Source: Amycolatopsis umgeniensis
Lineage (GTDB): Bacteria > Actinomycetota > Actinomycetes > Mycobacteriales > Pseudonocardiaceae
Assembly (NCBI RefSeq): GCF_014205155.1
Contig: NZ_JACHMX010000001.1
Location: 4,650,001-4,714,000, forward strand
DNA: 64,000 nt
Direction: 5' to 3'
Shown: piece after piece, positions 50,672 through 58,811 of the stretch
Numbering within the stretch: the first letter of the stretch is position 1
How the letters are laid out: the number at the start of each line of letters is the position of its first letter
The notes under the pieces: generated by a model
Told to the model about the DNA's origin: nothing
What the model saw: only the letters and a program-made list of their open reading frames with translations
Databases searched by the model: none
Position numbers and translations under genes: made by a program

Positions 50672-51193
50672 ATGAGGACCAGGGTGGCTCGCGGCGATGA
50701 CGAGTTCGTCGAGTTCGTACGGAACTCGACGAACCGTCTTCAGCATGCGGCCTACCTGCTGACCAGCGACCGCCATCAGGCCGAGGACGCCACACAGGCG
50801 GCGCTCGCCAAGACGTACGCGGCCTGGTCGCGGGTGCGCCGCAAGGACGCTTACGCGTACGCGCGGCAGGTCCTCGTCAACCACGTCATCGACGGCTGGC
50901 GGCGCCCCATTCGCGAGAACGCGACCGAGGAGATCCCCGAGCAGCCGAGCGGCGCGGACATCGCCGGTGCCGTTGTCCAGCGGAAATGGCTGCTTGACGC
51001 GTTGCGTACGCTCACAGACCGGGAGAGAGCCGTCGTAGTGCTCCGGCACTTCTTCGATCTGAAGGAGTCCGATGTGGCCGGCGAGCTGGGTGTCTCGGTG
51101 GGCACCGTGAAGAGCACCAACTCCCGCGCCCTGACCAAGCTGCGGATCACCGCGGAGGACGGAACGGAACTGATCGGCGGGCTGGGACGATGA
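50672..51193 (+). CDS. SigE-family ECF RNA polymerase sigma factor
   Basis: 173-residue group IV sigma factor. Region 2 (DEFVEFVRNSTNRLQHAAYLL...QAEDATQAALAKTYAAW) contacts the -10 element, and region 4 (LTDRERAVVVLRHFFDLKESDVAGELGVSVGTVKS) contacts the -35. It matches the actinobacterial SigE family. ATG 50672 or in-frame GTG 50684 could be the start. The next gene overlaps by 4 bases (ATGA), the usual position for a cognate anti-sigma or regulatory partner. Confidence 0.9.
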   Translation: MRTRVARGDDEFVEFVRNSTNRLQHAAYLLTSDRHQAEDATQAALAKTYAAWSRVRRKDAYAYARQVLVNHVIDGWRRPIRENATEEIPEQPSGADIAGAVVQRKWLLDALRTLTDRERAVVVLRHFFDLKESDVAGELGVSVGTVKSTNSRALTKLRITAEDGTELIGGLGR

Positions 51194-51948
51194 CCGACCT
51201 CGAGACGCTGCGCTCGGCTTTGCGGGAACCGCCTGCCGAGGAGTTCGCCGAGCCCGACCTCGGCGCGATCATGACCAAGGGCAGGCGTATCCGCCGCCGT
51301 CGCCGTCTCGCGACCGGCGCGGGTGGCGTCGCCGCCACCGTGGTGACGGTGCTGGTCATCGTCGGGGCGGTCGCGTTGAAGGAACCCGCGCAGCGTCCGC
51401 TTCCGCCCGCCGCGAGCGTCGCGTCGGCGACCGCGCCGTCGATACCGGCTCCGGCTCCGACGCCGGCGCCCGTCCCCACGGACCGCACGGCCTGGAAGAC
51501 CCCGGCGCCGCTGGGCGACGTGATCCCGCTCGGCACTCGCGGCGACGGGGGCCGGGAATTGGTGCTCTACGCCAACGCCCTCGACGAGAGCGCCCTGCCG
51601 GGCGTCGAGTTCGGCTTGCAGATCGCGTACCGGAACGAAGACGGCAGTTACGACGCGCTCTTGGGCACCAACGAGTTCAAGGGGGCCGACCGGTCGTTCG
51701 GTTTCCACGCGGTGGACGGCGGCGACCTGGTCCAGGGCGCTTTCGTCCCCGTGTTCGGCTACTTCGCCGGTCCGGCGACGCGGATCACCAGCACGGTCCG
51801 GGGAAAGCCGGTCGAGGCGAAGGTGATCCCCTGGAGCGAGGACCCGTCGGTGATGATCTTCTGGTTCTCCCCGTCGGACGTGGAGTCGACGGGCGTGCTG
51901 ACCCCGCTCATCGCTTACGACTCGAGGGGCCAGCGCCTCACGAAGTAG
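51190..51948 (+). CDS. Single-pass membrane protein, candidate anti-sigma partner
   Basis: 252-residue protein: a short cytoplasmic part (MTDLETLRSALREPP...), a basic stop (RRIRRRRR), one membrane helix near 43-62, a Pro/Ala linker and an exported beta-rich domain. It has no zinc anti-sigma HxxxCxxC motif, but its coupling to the sigma gene (ATGA) and topology fit a regulator that passes an envelope signal inward. Its last 34 bases overlap the convergent membrane gene. Confidence 0.7.
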   Translation: MTDLETLRSALREPPAEEFAEPDLGAIMTKGRRIRRRRRLATGAGGVAATVVTVLVIVGAVALKEPAQRPLPPAASVASATAPSIPAPAPTPAPVPTDRTAWKTPAPLGDVIPLGTRGDGGRELVLYANALDESALPGVEFGLQIAYRNEDGSYDALLGTNEFKGADRSFGFHAVDGGDLVQGAFVPVFGYFAGPATRITSTVRGKPVEAKVIPWSEDPSVMIFWFSPSDVESTGVLTPLIAYDSRGQRLTK

Positions 51949-52391
51949 GCGTTGACCGAGGACCGGTACAACCCGACGATGCCGAGCACGGTCCCCGCGA
52001 GGACGAGCACGTCGATCGCGACGAGGGCGATCCCCAGACCTGACACCCGTACTTCGCCGTCCAGCACGGTGGCGCGCTCGGTCGTGTCCAGATAGCCGAC
52101 CACCGCGGCGATCACGGTGACCAGCGTGATGAGGCTCATGAAACCCGCCGAAGCGGTGAGGGCCACCCGTGCCCAGTTCCGGCCTGCCCGGGTCACCACG
52201 CACAGTGCCATCTGGACGACGCCGAACACCAGGAACCAGATGACGACCGGCGACCCCGCATCCTCCTGACGGAGACGGGGCCCGTCCACACCTTGCATGA
52301 AGGCGAGGAACGAGAGCAGTCCCGAAGTGATCATCCACGTCAACGCCGCCAGGGCCAGAACGGTCGTCGCGCGCTTGAGGGTCTTGGGCAC
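51915..52391 (-). CDS. Four-helix membrane protein of unknown function
   Basis: 158-residue protein with four hydrophobic helices (VLALAALTWMITSGLLSFL; VVIWFLVFGVVQMALCVV; FMSLITLVTVIAAVVGYL; GIALVAIDVLVLAGTVLGI) and short loops. No family is recognised. Its 3' end overlaps the preceding convergent gene by 34 bases. It lies at the right edge of the segment that separates parts A and B of the glycan locus. Confidence 0.68.
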   Translation of the reverse strand: MPKTLKRATTVLALAALTWMITSGLLSFLAFMQGVDGPRLRQEDAGSPVVIWFLVFGVVQMALCVVTRAGRNWARVALTASAGFMSLITLVTVIAAVVGYLDTTERATVLDGEVRVSGLGIALVAIDVLVLAGTVLGIVGLYRSSVNAYFVRRWPLES

Positions 52392-52437
52392 CCCGCGGAC
52401 GGTAGCCGTGCCCGGCCGGGACAGGTCCCTGAGGAGG

Positions 52438-53397
52438 TCAGGCGGCGGCTTGCGTCAGCACCTGGTCGACGACGGCGTGCGAGGGCAGGATCAGGTCGCG
52501 CTCGGTGTCGGCGTCGATCTTGCCTTCGAGCAGCTCGAGGAACCGGTCCAGCTGGGTCGCGAGAGGCTCGCGCGCGGTGACCAGTTCCGGGATCTCGATG
52601 ACGGTCTGCTGCCGGTAGCCGAGGCCGTCCGGGGTGACCGAGTCGTGCGAGACGTGCCGGTAGATGGTGACGTCGCGGCGGAGCAGGTCGATCTCGATCA
52701 TGCGGTCCAGTTCGGACACCCACAGCGAGCGGACCTTGCGCTGGCCGAGGCGGGACGCGGAAACCGTGGCGAGCCCGGACTCGAACGACAGCACCGTCTC
52801 GATGGTGTCTTCGGCGCCTTCGACCGAGTTCGGGTGGAAGTAGCCCGCTCCGGAGGCGACCCGCTGCGGGGTCGCGCCGCCGAAGAACTGGATCGCCAGG
52901 TCGACGTCGTGCACCAGCAGGTCCCACGCGACACCGGTCTTGATACGCGGCGCGTAGGGGCCGTGACGACGGGCCATCAGGTGGATCGGCTCGTTGACCA
53001 GCGCCCGCGCGGTCATCACGGCCGGGTTGTAGCGCTCCAGGAGCCCGCACATCAGCGGGACGTCCTTCTTCGCCGAAAGCCCGACGATCTCCTTGGAGAA
53101 CTCGAGGCTGTTGCACACCGGCTTCTCGACCAGCAACGGCTTGCCCTGGCCCAGGATCTCCTGCGCCAGCTCGTAATGCGCCTCGGTGGCCGAGGCGAGC
53201 ACGACGGCGTCCACATCGGACAGTGAGCCGATTTCGGGCGTCCACTGGGTTTCGTAGCGCTCGGCGACCTTGCGGCCCGCCTCTTCACGCGGGTCGATCA
53301 CGCGGACGAGGTCCACGCGCTCGTTCGCGGCGAGGACACGGGCGTGCAGCGAACCCATGTTGCCGGTGCCGATGAGGGCGATCTTGTGGGTGGTCAT
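52438..53397 (-). CDS. Gfo/Idh/MocA-family sugar oxidoreductase
   Basis: 319-residue NAD(P)-dependent oxidoreductase. The Rossmann loop is ALIGTGNMGSLHARVL, and the catalytic EKP is in LVEKPVCNS. Relatives such as WbpB/WlbA oxidise UDP-GlcNAcA at C3 to feed an aminotransferase. Here the aminotransferase gene lies just upstream on the same strand, with its stop overlapping this ATG (ATGA at 53394-53397). The pair therefore probably makes a 3-amino sugar; the exact donor is inferred. Confidence 0.88.
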   Translation of the reverse strand: MTTHKIALIGTGNMGSLHARVLAANERVDLVRVIDPREEAGRKVAERYETQWTPEIGSLSDVDAVVLASATEAHYELAQEILGQGKPLLVEKPVCNSLEFSKEIVGLSAKKDVPLMCGLLERYNPAVMTARALVNEPIHLMARRHGPYAPRIKTGVAWDLLVHDVDLAIQFFGGATPQRVASGAGYFHPNSVEGAEDTIETVLSFESGLATVSASRLGQRKVRSLWVSELDRMIEIDLLRRDVTIYRHVSHDSVTPDGLGYRQQTVIEIPELVTAREPLATQLDRFLELLEGKIDADTERDLILPSHAVVDQVLTQAAA

Positions 53398-54500
53398 GCG
53401 CCGAGCACCTCGCGAACCGTTTCGATGATGGTGTCCAGGTCGGACTCGGAAAGGTGCGGGTGCACGGGCAGCGAAAGCGCCTGTGCCGCGACGGAAGCGG
53501 CCACCGGGAAGTCCTCGACCTTCGCGTCGGGGATCAGCGGGTTGTTCCGGTAGCAGTCGTAGTCGAAGACGATCTTCGGGTAGTAGATCCCGTTGCCGAT
53601 GCCCTTTTCGGTGAGGGCCGCGGCGAGCTCGTCGCGCGAGAGGAAGGCGTGCGGGCCGACCAGCACGGTGTACTGGTGCCACACGTGTTCGCGGCCCGGC
53701 AGGACCTGCGGGATGTCCAGACCCGGCGTGCCGGCGAGGCCTTCGGAGAGGCGCTTCGCGTTGGCCTGACGGGCGGCGGTGAGCTGGTCGAGCTTCTCCA
53801 GCTGCGGGATGCCGACGGCGGCGTGCAGATCGGTCATCCGGTAGTTGTGCCCGGCGACCTCGTACTGGTACCGGGCGCGCATGCCCTGGTTGCGCAGCAC
53901 GCGCAGCGCGTCGGCCAGCTCGTCGTCATCCGTGGTGATGACGCCGCCCTCGGCGGTGGTGATGTTCTTGGTGGCGTACAAGGAGAAACAGCCGATCCCG
54001 AAGGATCCGGCCTGCTTGCCCTCGAAGGAGGCGCCGACGGCCTGCGCGGAATCCTCGATCACCTTGAGACCGTGCTCGGCGGCCAGCGGCGCGAGCTTGC
54101 CCATGTCCGCTGTCTGCCCGTAGAGGTGCACGGGCATCAGGACCTTGGTGCGGTCGGTGATGGCGGCGGCGACGGCGTCCGGGTCGATCGCGAAGTCGTC
54201 GCGGCGGATGTCGGCGAAGCGGACGGTCGCGCCCGCCTCCAGGATCGCGTTGAGCGTGGCCACGAAGGTGAACGGCGAGGTGACCACCTCGTCGCCCGGC
54301 TTGAGGTCGAGCGCCTGGATGGCGGCGACCAGCGCGGTGGTGCCGTTGTTGACGGCGATCGCGTGCTTCGTGCCGGAAACGCTCGCGAACGCGTCCTCGA
54401 AGCGCTTGACCATCGGTCCCTGTGCGATGGCGCCGGATCGCAGCACCTCGACGACGAGGTCCTCCGCGTCACGGACGTCGACCACGGTAATGGGGATCAT
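53394..54500 (-). CDS. DegT/DnrJ/EryC1-family sugar aminotransferase (WbpE-like)
   Basis: 368-residue PLP enzyme. Cofactor contacts are NNGTTALVAAIQALDLKPGDEV, Asp in VIEDSAQAVGA and the Schiff-base Lys in SLYATKNITTAEGG, a good match to 3-keto-sugar aminotransferases like WbpE. ATG 54500 gives the conserved MIPITVVDV start; the longer frame upstream runs into the divergent promoter. It heads a two-gene operon with the oxidoreductase, divergent from the acyl operon at 54659. Confidence 0.9.
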   Translation of the reverse strand: MIPITVVDVRDAEDLVVEVLRSGAIAQGPMVKRFEDAFASVSGTKHAIAVNNGTTALVAAIQALDLKPGDEVVTSPFTFVATLNAILEAGATVRFADIRRDDFAIDPDAVAAAITDRTKVLMPVHLYGQTADMGKLAPLAAEHGLKVIEDSAQAVGASFEGKQAGSFGIGCFSLYATKNITTAEGGVITTDDDELADALRVLRNQGMRARYQYEVAGHNYRMTDLHAAVGIPQLEKLDQLTAARQANAKRLSEGLAGTPGLDIPQVLPGREHVWHQYTVLVGPHAFLSRDELAAALTEKGIGNGIYYPKIVFDYDCYRNNPLIPDAKVEDFPVAASVAAQALSLPVHPHLSESDLDTIIETVREVLGA

Positions 54501-54658
54501 CTGCAAGTCTCTCTCGACTGGGCGTTCTGGTGCGTCCGGTACAGTGAGCCGCCGGTTCTGCGCCCGGCCGCCCTCTCTGGCGCGGGCCACACGTTACCGG
54601 GACCGCCGAAGCGCCCATTACCCCAGGCTGCCTCCCAGCCACAACGAACGGATCTCAC

Positions 54659-55384
54659 GTGGTGAACCGCATCCACCCGACAGCAGTCATCGGCGAGGGT
54701 GTCGAGCTCGGTGAAGACAACGTGATCGGACCGTTCACGGTCATCGTGGGCCCGGCGCGGATCGGTGACGGCAACTGGATCGGCCCGCATGTGACCATCG
54801 GGACCCCCGGCGAGGATCGCGGCCGTGAGCACCCCGCCGCCTGGGAGTCCGCGCCGAACGGTGATCCCGATCACGACGGCCACGGCGTGGTCATCGGCAG
54901 CCGCAACCGGATCCGCGAGTACGTGAGCGTCCACCAGGGCACCTGGCGCACCACCACCATCGGGGACGGCGGCTACTTCCTCCGCGGCTCCCACATCGCC
55001 CACGACTGCCTGGTCGAGGACGCCGTCACGGTCGCTTCGAACGTGATCACCGGTGGCCACTGCCACATCTGGGCCGGGGCGAACCTGGGCATGGGCGCGA
55101 TCCTGCACCAGCGGGTCGTGATCGGCCCCGGCGCGATGGTCGGGATGAGCTCCGCCGTCCGCAAGGAGGTGGGCGCGTTCACCATCGCCGTCGGCAACCC
55201 CGCGCGGGTGACCGGCGTCAACACCGTGGGACTTTCCCGCCGGGGCCTGGACGAGGCCACCATCGAGGCATTGGGACCGTGGCTGAAGGGTAAGGCCGGT
55301 CTCCCTGAGGACGGGCTGGCCGACCGGCTGCCCGGCGACCTCTCTACCTTGGTGAAGGCGTGGGACGCCCGTCCGCGCGACTAG
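54659..55384 (+). CDS. LpxA-like acyl-ACP acyltransferase
   Basis: 241-residue left-handed beta-helix transferase. It resembles LpxA along its length: IHPTAVIGEGVELGEDNVIGPF, VVIGSRNRIREYVSVHQGT, HIAHDC with the catalytic-type His, and the C-terminal VGLSRRGLDE. LpxA uses ACP-bound hydroxyacyl chains to acylate UDP-GlcNAc at the start of lipid A synthesis, yet this organism should have no lipid A. The acyl carrier protein gene follows 16 bases later. It probably acylates an amino or hydroxy sugar of the surface glycan. The start is GTG 54659 or 54662. Confidence 0.87.
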   Translation: MVNRIHPTAVIGEGVELGEDNVIGPFTVIVGPARIGDGNWIGPHVTIGTPGEDRGREHPAAWESAPNGDPDHDGHGVVIGSRNRIREYVSVHQGTWRTTTIGDGGYFLRGSHIAHDCLVEDAVTVASNVITGGHCHIWAGANLGMGAILHQRVVIGPGAMVGMSSAVRKEVGAFTIAVGNPARVTGVNTVGLSRRGLDEATIEALGPWLKGKAGLPEDGLADRLPGDLSTLVKAWDARPRD

Positions 55385-55400
55385 CACTAGGAGTACAACG

Positions 55401-55640
55401 ATGGCGGAAGTCGCCGGCAAGCTGCGTGAGGTCTTCGTCGAGGCGCTGGACCTCGATGGCGAGGTCGACGTCGAAAACCTGAAGTACCGCGACATCGAGG
55501 CCTGGGACTCGGTCGGTCACATGGCGCTGGTCGCGGCCATCGAGGACGAGTTCGATGTGGAATTCGACACCGACCAGGTGATCGACATGTCCAGCTTCAA
55601 GGTCGCCGTCGACATGGTCACCGACCTCCAGTCCAAGTGA
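55401..55640 (+). CDS. Acyl carrier protein
   Basis: 79-residue ACP. The phosphopantetheine Ser is Ser37 in EAWDSVGHMAL (DSxG motif), with the usual acidic helices around it. It is a specialised copy inside the operon. The housekeeping AcpP is presumably elsewhere. It should carry the acyl group between the ligase, reductase and LpxA-like transferase. The downstream gene begins in its stop codon (TGATG). Confidence 0.92.
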   Translation: MAEVAGKLREVFVEALDLDGEVDVENLKYRDIEAWDSVGHMALVAAIEDEFDVEFDTDQVIDMSSFKVAVDMVTDLQSK

Positions 55641-56365
55641 TGTTGGACGGCAAGATCGCCCTGGTCACCGGGGGTACCCGAGGTATCGGCCTGGCCACCG
55701 CGCGGGCGCTCGCCGAAGCGGGCGCCACCGTCGTCCTGACCGGCCGCGACGAGACCAAGGCCAAGGAAGCGGCCGCCGCCGCGGGTGCCGCGAGCGGGCT
55801 CGCCCTGGACGTCACCGACGCCAAGGCCGTCTCGACGCTCGTCCGCGGTGTGGCCAAGGAGCACGGCAAGCTCGACATCGTGGTCGCCAACGCCGGGATC
55901 ATGGAGGACGCGCTCCTCGGCATGATCCGCGAGGAACTCGTCGACACCACGCTGAGCACGAACGTCGCGGGCACGCTGCACACCGTCCAGGCCGCGGCCA
56001 GGGCGATGATGCGCAAGAAGACCGGCGCCATCGTGGTGCTGGCCTCGATCGTGGGCGAGCACGGAAGCGCCGGTCAGACGGTGTACGCGGCTTCGAAGGC
56101 GGCGGTGGCGAACATCGCGCGATCGGCCGCGAAGGAACTCGGCCGGTCCGGGATCCGGGTCAACGCGGTGGCGCCGGGCGTCATCGAAACCGACCTGACC
56201 TCGGGGCTGACCGAGGACGCCAAGGCCGAGAACATCGGCAAGACCCCCCTCGGACGGCTCGGGACGCCCGAGGACGTGGCGAACGCGATCCGGTTCCTCG
56301 TCAGTGATGACGCTTCGTTCATCACCGGCCAGGTGCTGGGCATCGACGGAGGACTTGTTCTGTAA
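55640..56365 (+). CDS. FabG-like short-chain dehydrogenase/reductase
   Basis: 241-residue classical SDR. It has TGGTRGIG for NAD(P), NAG in VVANAGI and catalytic Ser-Tyr-Lys (LASIVGEHGSAGQTVYAASK). The closest type is 3-oxoacyl-ACP reductase, fitting its place between the ACP and ligase genes: it could make a 3-hydroxyacyl-ACP. ATG 55640 overlaps the ACP stop; GTG 55637 is an alternative. The ligase start overlaps its stop by one base (TAATG). Confidence 0.88.
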   Translation: MLDGKIALVTGGTRGIGLATARALAEAGATVVLTGRDETKAKEAAAAAGAASGLALDVTDAKAVSTLVRGVAKEHGKLDIVVANAGIMEDALLGMIREELVDTTLSTNVAGTLHTVQAAARAMMRKKTGAIVVLASIVGEHGSAGQTVYAASKAAVANIARSAAKELGRSGIRVNAVAPGVIETDLTSGLTEDAKAENIGKTPLGRLGTPEDVANAIRFLVSDDASFITGQVLGIDGGLVL

Positions 56366-57762
56366 TGACCCTGTTGGGTGTGGGCGCGCGACTGATCGAC
56401 GTCACGAGCGGCAAGACGCTCGCGGGCGAGGAACTCGACACCGAGGTCACCCGCGTGGGGGCCGCGTTGTCGCTGCTGCCGCCGGGCGCGCTGTTCGCGC
56501 GGATGTCGGTGGACCTGCCCAGCGTGCTGAACTACCTCGGCGCGTTCGAGGCGGGCCGCGCGATCGCGCTGATCGACCCGGCGCTCGACGCCGACGTCCT
56601 GGCGGGGCTCATCGAGCGTTTCCGCCCGGCCGCCGTGCTGTCGGCGCCGGACGCGCCCGCACCCGAGGGTTACGGCGTCTCCGACGGGCACTGGGTCCGG
56701 GAGTCCGCCGAAGGTGTCGAGCCGCATCCCCAGCTGGCGGTCCTCCTGCCGACCAGCGGTTCCACCGGCAACCCGAAGCTGGTCCGGCTCTCGCGGGGCG
56801 CCGTCTACGCCAACGCCGACGCGATCGCGCAGGTGCTCGGCATCGACCGCGACGAGGTCGCGCCGACCAGTCTCCCGCTGCACTACAGCTACGGCCTGTC
56901 CGTGCTGAACTCCCACCTCGTCCGCGGCGCGACCGTGGTCATCGAGCCCTCGGGCGTGCTCGGGCGCGGCTTCTGGGACGCGGTCAACGAGTACAAGGTG
57001 ACGTCGCTCGCCGGGGTCCCGTACCACTACGAGATGCTGCGGCGCCTCAAGTTCGACCCGGCGAAGTACCCGACGCTGCGCACGCTGACCCAGGCGGGCG
57101 GCAAGCTCCGCGACGACCTCGTCGCCCAGTTCAACGACAAGATCCGCGAGGTCGGCGGGCGGATGTTCGTCATGTACGGGCAGACCGAGGCCGCCCCGCG
57201 GATGACCACCGTCCCAGCGGAGCGGCTCGCGGAAAAGCTCGGCTCCGCCGGGCCCGCACTGCCCGGCGGCTCGTTCGCCGTCCGGCGTGAGGACGGCTCC
57301 GAGACCCAGCATCCGAAGATCGTCGGAGAGGTCGTCTACCGCGGTCCCAACGTGATGATGGGCTACGCCGAAGACGAGGCCGGGCTGGCCGCGGGCGACG
57401 AATACGGTGGCGTACTGGCCACCGGCGACCTCGGCTACCTCGACGAGGACGGGTTCCTCTACATCACCGGACGCCTCAAGCGGATCGGCAAGGTCTTCGG
57501 CAATCGGGTCAGCCTGGATGATCTCGAGCACGCCGTGCGTTCTGCTTCGGTGGGGATCGACGTCGTGGCCGCCGTCGCGGCCGGGGACAAGGTCGTCCTG
57601 TTCGCCGAAGGCGCCGACAAGGACATCTGCAAGGACGCGTCGAAGGCGCTGTCCGAGCGGCTGCACCTGCACACGAGCGGGTTCGACGTCCGCCCCATCG
57701 ACACCGTGCCGCTGCTCGCCAGCGGCAAGATCGACTACCGGTCGCTGGAGGCCCAGGTATGA
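56365..57762 (+). CDS. Acyl-AMP ligase (ANL superfamily)
   Basis: 465-residue adenylate-forming enzyme. The P-loop-like motif is LLPTSGSTGNPKLV, A5-type VMYGQTEAAPRMT, A7 GDLGYLDEDG, and a C-terminal catalytic Lys in LASGKIDYRSL. It is slightly short for the family. It probably activates a carboxylic acid for transfer to the operon's ACP. It overlaps the LuxE-like gene by 4 bases. The substrate is unknown; no fatty-acyl-AMP-ligase insertion is evident. Confidence 0.85.
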   Translation: MTLLGVGARLIDVTSGKTLAGEELDTEVTRVGAALSLLPPGALFARMSVDLPSVLNYLGAFEAGRAIALIDPALDADVLAGLIERFRPAAVLSAPDAPAPEGYGVSDGHWVRESAEGVEPHPQLAVLLPTSGSTGNPKLVRLSRGAVYANADAIAQVLGIDRDEVAPTSLPLHYSYGLSVLNSHLVRGATVVIEPSGVLGRGFWDAVNEYKVTSLAGVPYHYEMLRRLKFDPAKYPTLRTLTQAGGKLRDDLVAQFNDKIREVGGRMFVMYGQTEAAPRMTTVPAERLAEKLGSAGPALPGGSFAVRREDGSETQHPKIVGEVVYRGPNVMMGYAEDEAGLAAGDEYGGVLATGDLGYLDEDGFLYITGRLKRIGKVFGNRVSLDDLEHAVRSASVGIDVVAAVAAGDKVVLFAEGADKDICKDASKALSERLHLHTSGFDVRPIDTVPLLASGKIDYRSLEAQV

Positions 57763-58811
57763 GCGTCTTTACGTTGTCTCAGGCCGAGCGCGAGAAGCAC
57801 CTGCTTCCGCAGCTCGCCGAGCTGACCGCGCACCACCGCGAGAACTCCGAAGGCTACGAGCGCATCCTCTCGTCGCTCGGTATCGCGCGGGACGCGTCGT
57901 TCGCTTCCATCGCGGACCTGCCGTGGCTCCCGGTGCGCATGTTCAAGACGCACGACCTGCGCAGCATCCCCGAGTCCGAGATCTTCAAGACGCTGACGTC
58001 CTCGGGCACCACCGGCGAGGGCGCGTCGCGGATCTACCTGGACAAGGCCGCCGCCGGCGCGCAGACCAAGCAGCTCGGCGCCACCCTGCAGGAGGTCCTC
58101 GGCAACGAGCGCCTGCCGATGCTGATGGTCGACACGATCGGCATCATCAAGAACCGCCGCTCGTTCTCCGCGCGCGGCGCGGGCGTGCTGGGCATGGCCA
58201 ACTTCGGCCGCAAGCACACCTACGTGCTCGACGAGAACGATCAGCCGGACGTCGAGGCGGTCAAGACGTTCCTCGCGAACTACGGCGACAAGCCGTTCCT
58301 GATCTTCGGCTTCACCTTCATGGTGTGGCAGTACCTCTACGAGGTCGCTCGTGAGCACGAGCTGGACCTGTCCAACGGCATCCTGATCCACTCCGGTGGC
58401 TGGAAGAAACTGATCGACCGCGCGGTCGACAACACCGAGTTCCGCCGCCGCTTCAAAGCGGACACCGGGCTCACCCGGATCCACAACTACTACGGGATGA
58501 TCGAGCAGATCGGCACCGTGTTCCTCGAAGGACCTTCCGGGAACTCGTTGTACTGCCCCGATTTCGCCGACATTGTGATCCGGAACCCGGAGACGTGGGA
58601 AGAGCAGCCCGTGGGCGAGCCCGGCGTGATCGAGGTCGTCAGCACGCTGCCGCATTCGTACCCGGGGCACGTCCTGCTCACCGAAGACCTCGGTGTCTAC
58701 AACGGAATCGACGACGGCGACTGGCCGGGCAAGCACTTCTCGGTGATGGGCAGGCTGCCCAAGGCCGAGGCCCGCGGTTGCTCGGACACCTTCCAGGGGG
58801 CGGCGGCATGA
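57759..58811 (+). CDS. LuxE-like acyl-protein synthetase
   Basis: 350-residue member of the LuxE family, which activates a fatty acid as AMP ester and passes it through a Cys to LuxC. SSGTTGEGASRIYLD is the adenylate loop, and a Cys lies near the C-terminus in ARGCSDTF (near 341), where LuxE has its acyl-accepting Cys. GFTFMVWQYLYEV and YGMIEQIG are typical blocks. In non-luminous bacteria such genes sit in surface polysaccharide loci. It is coupled at both ends by ATGA overlaps. Confidence 0.87.
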   Translation: MSVFTLSQAEREKHLLPQLAELTAHHRENSEGYERILSSLGIARDASFASIADLPWLPVRMFKTHDLRSIPESEIFKTLTSSGTTGEGASRIYLDKAAAGAQTKQLGATLQEVLGNERLPMLMVDTIGIIKNRRSFSARGAGVLGMANFGRKHTYVLDENDQPDVEAVKTFLANYGDKPFLIFGFTFMVWQYLYEVAREHELDLSNGILIHSGGWKKLIDRAVDNTEFRRRFKADTGLTRIHNYYGMIEQIGTVFLEGPSGNSLYCPDFADIVIRNPETWEEQPVGEPGVIEVVSTLPHSYPGHVLLTEDLGVYNGIDDGDWPGKHFSVMGRLPKAEARGCSDTFQGAAA

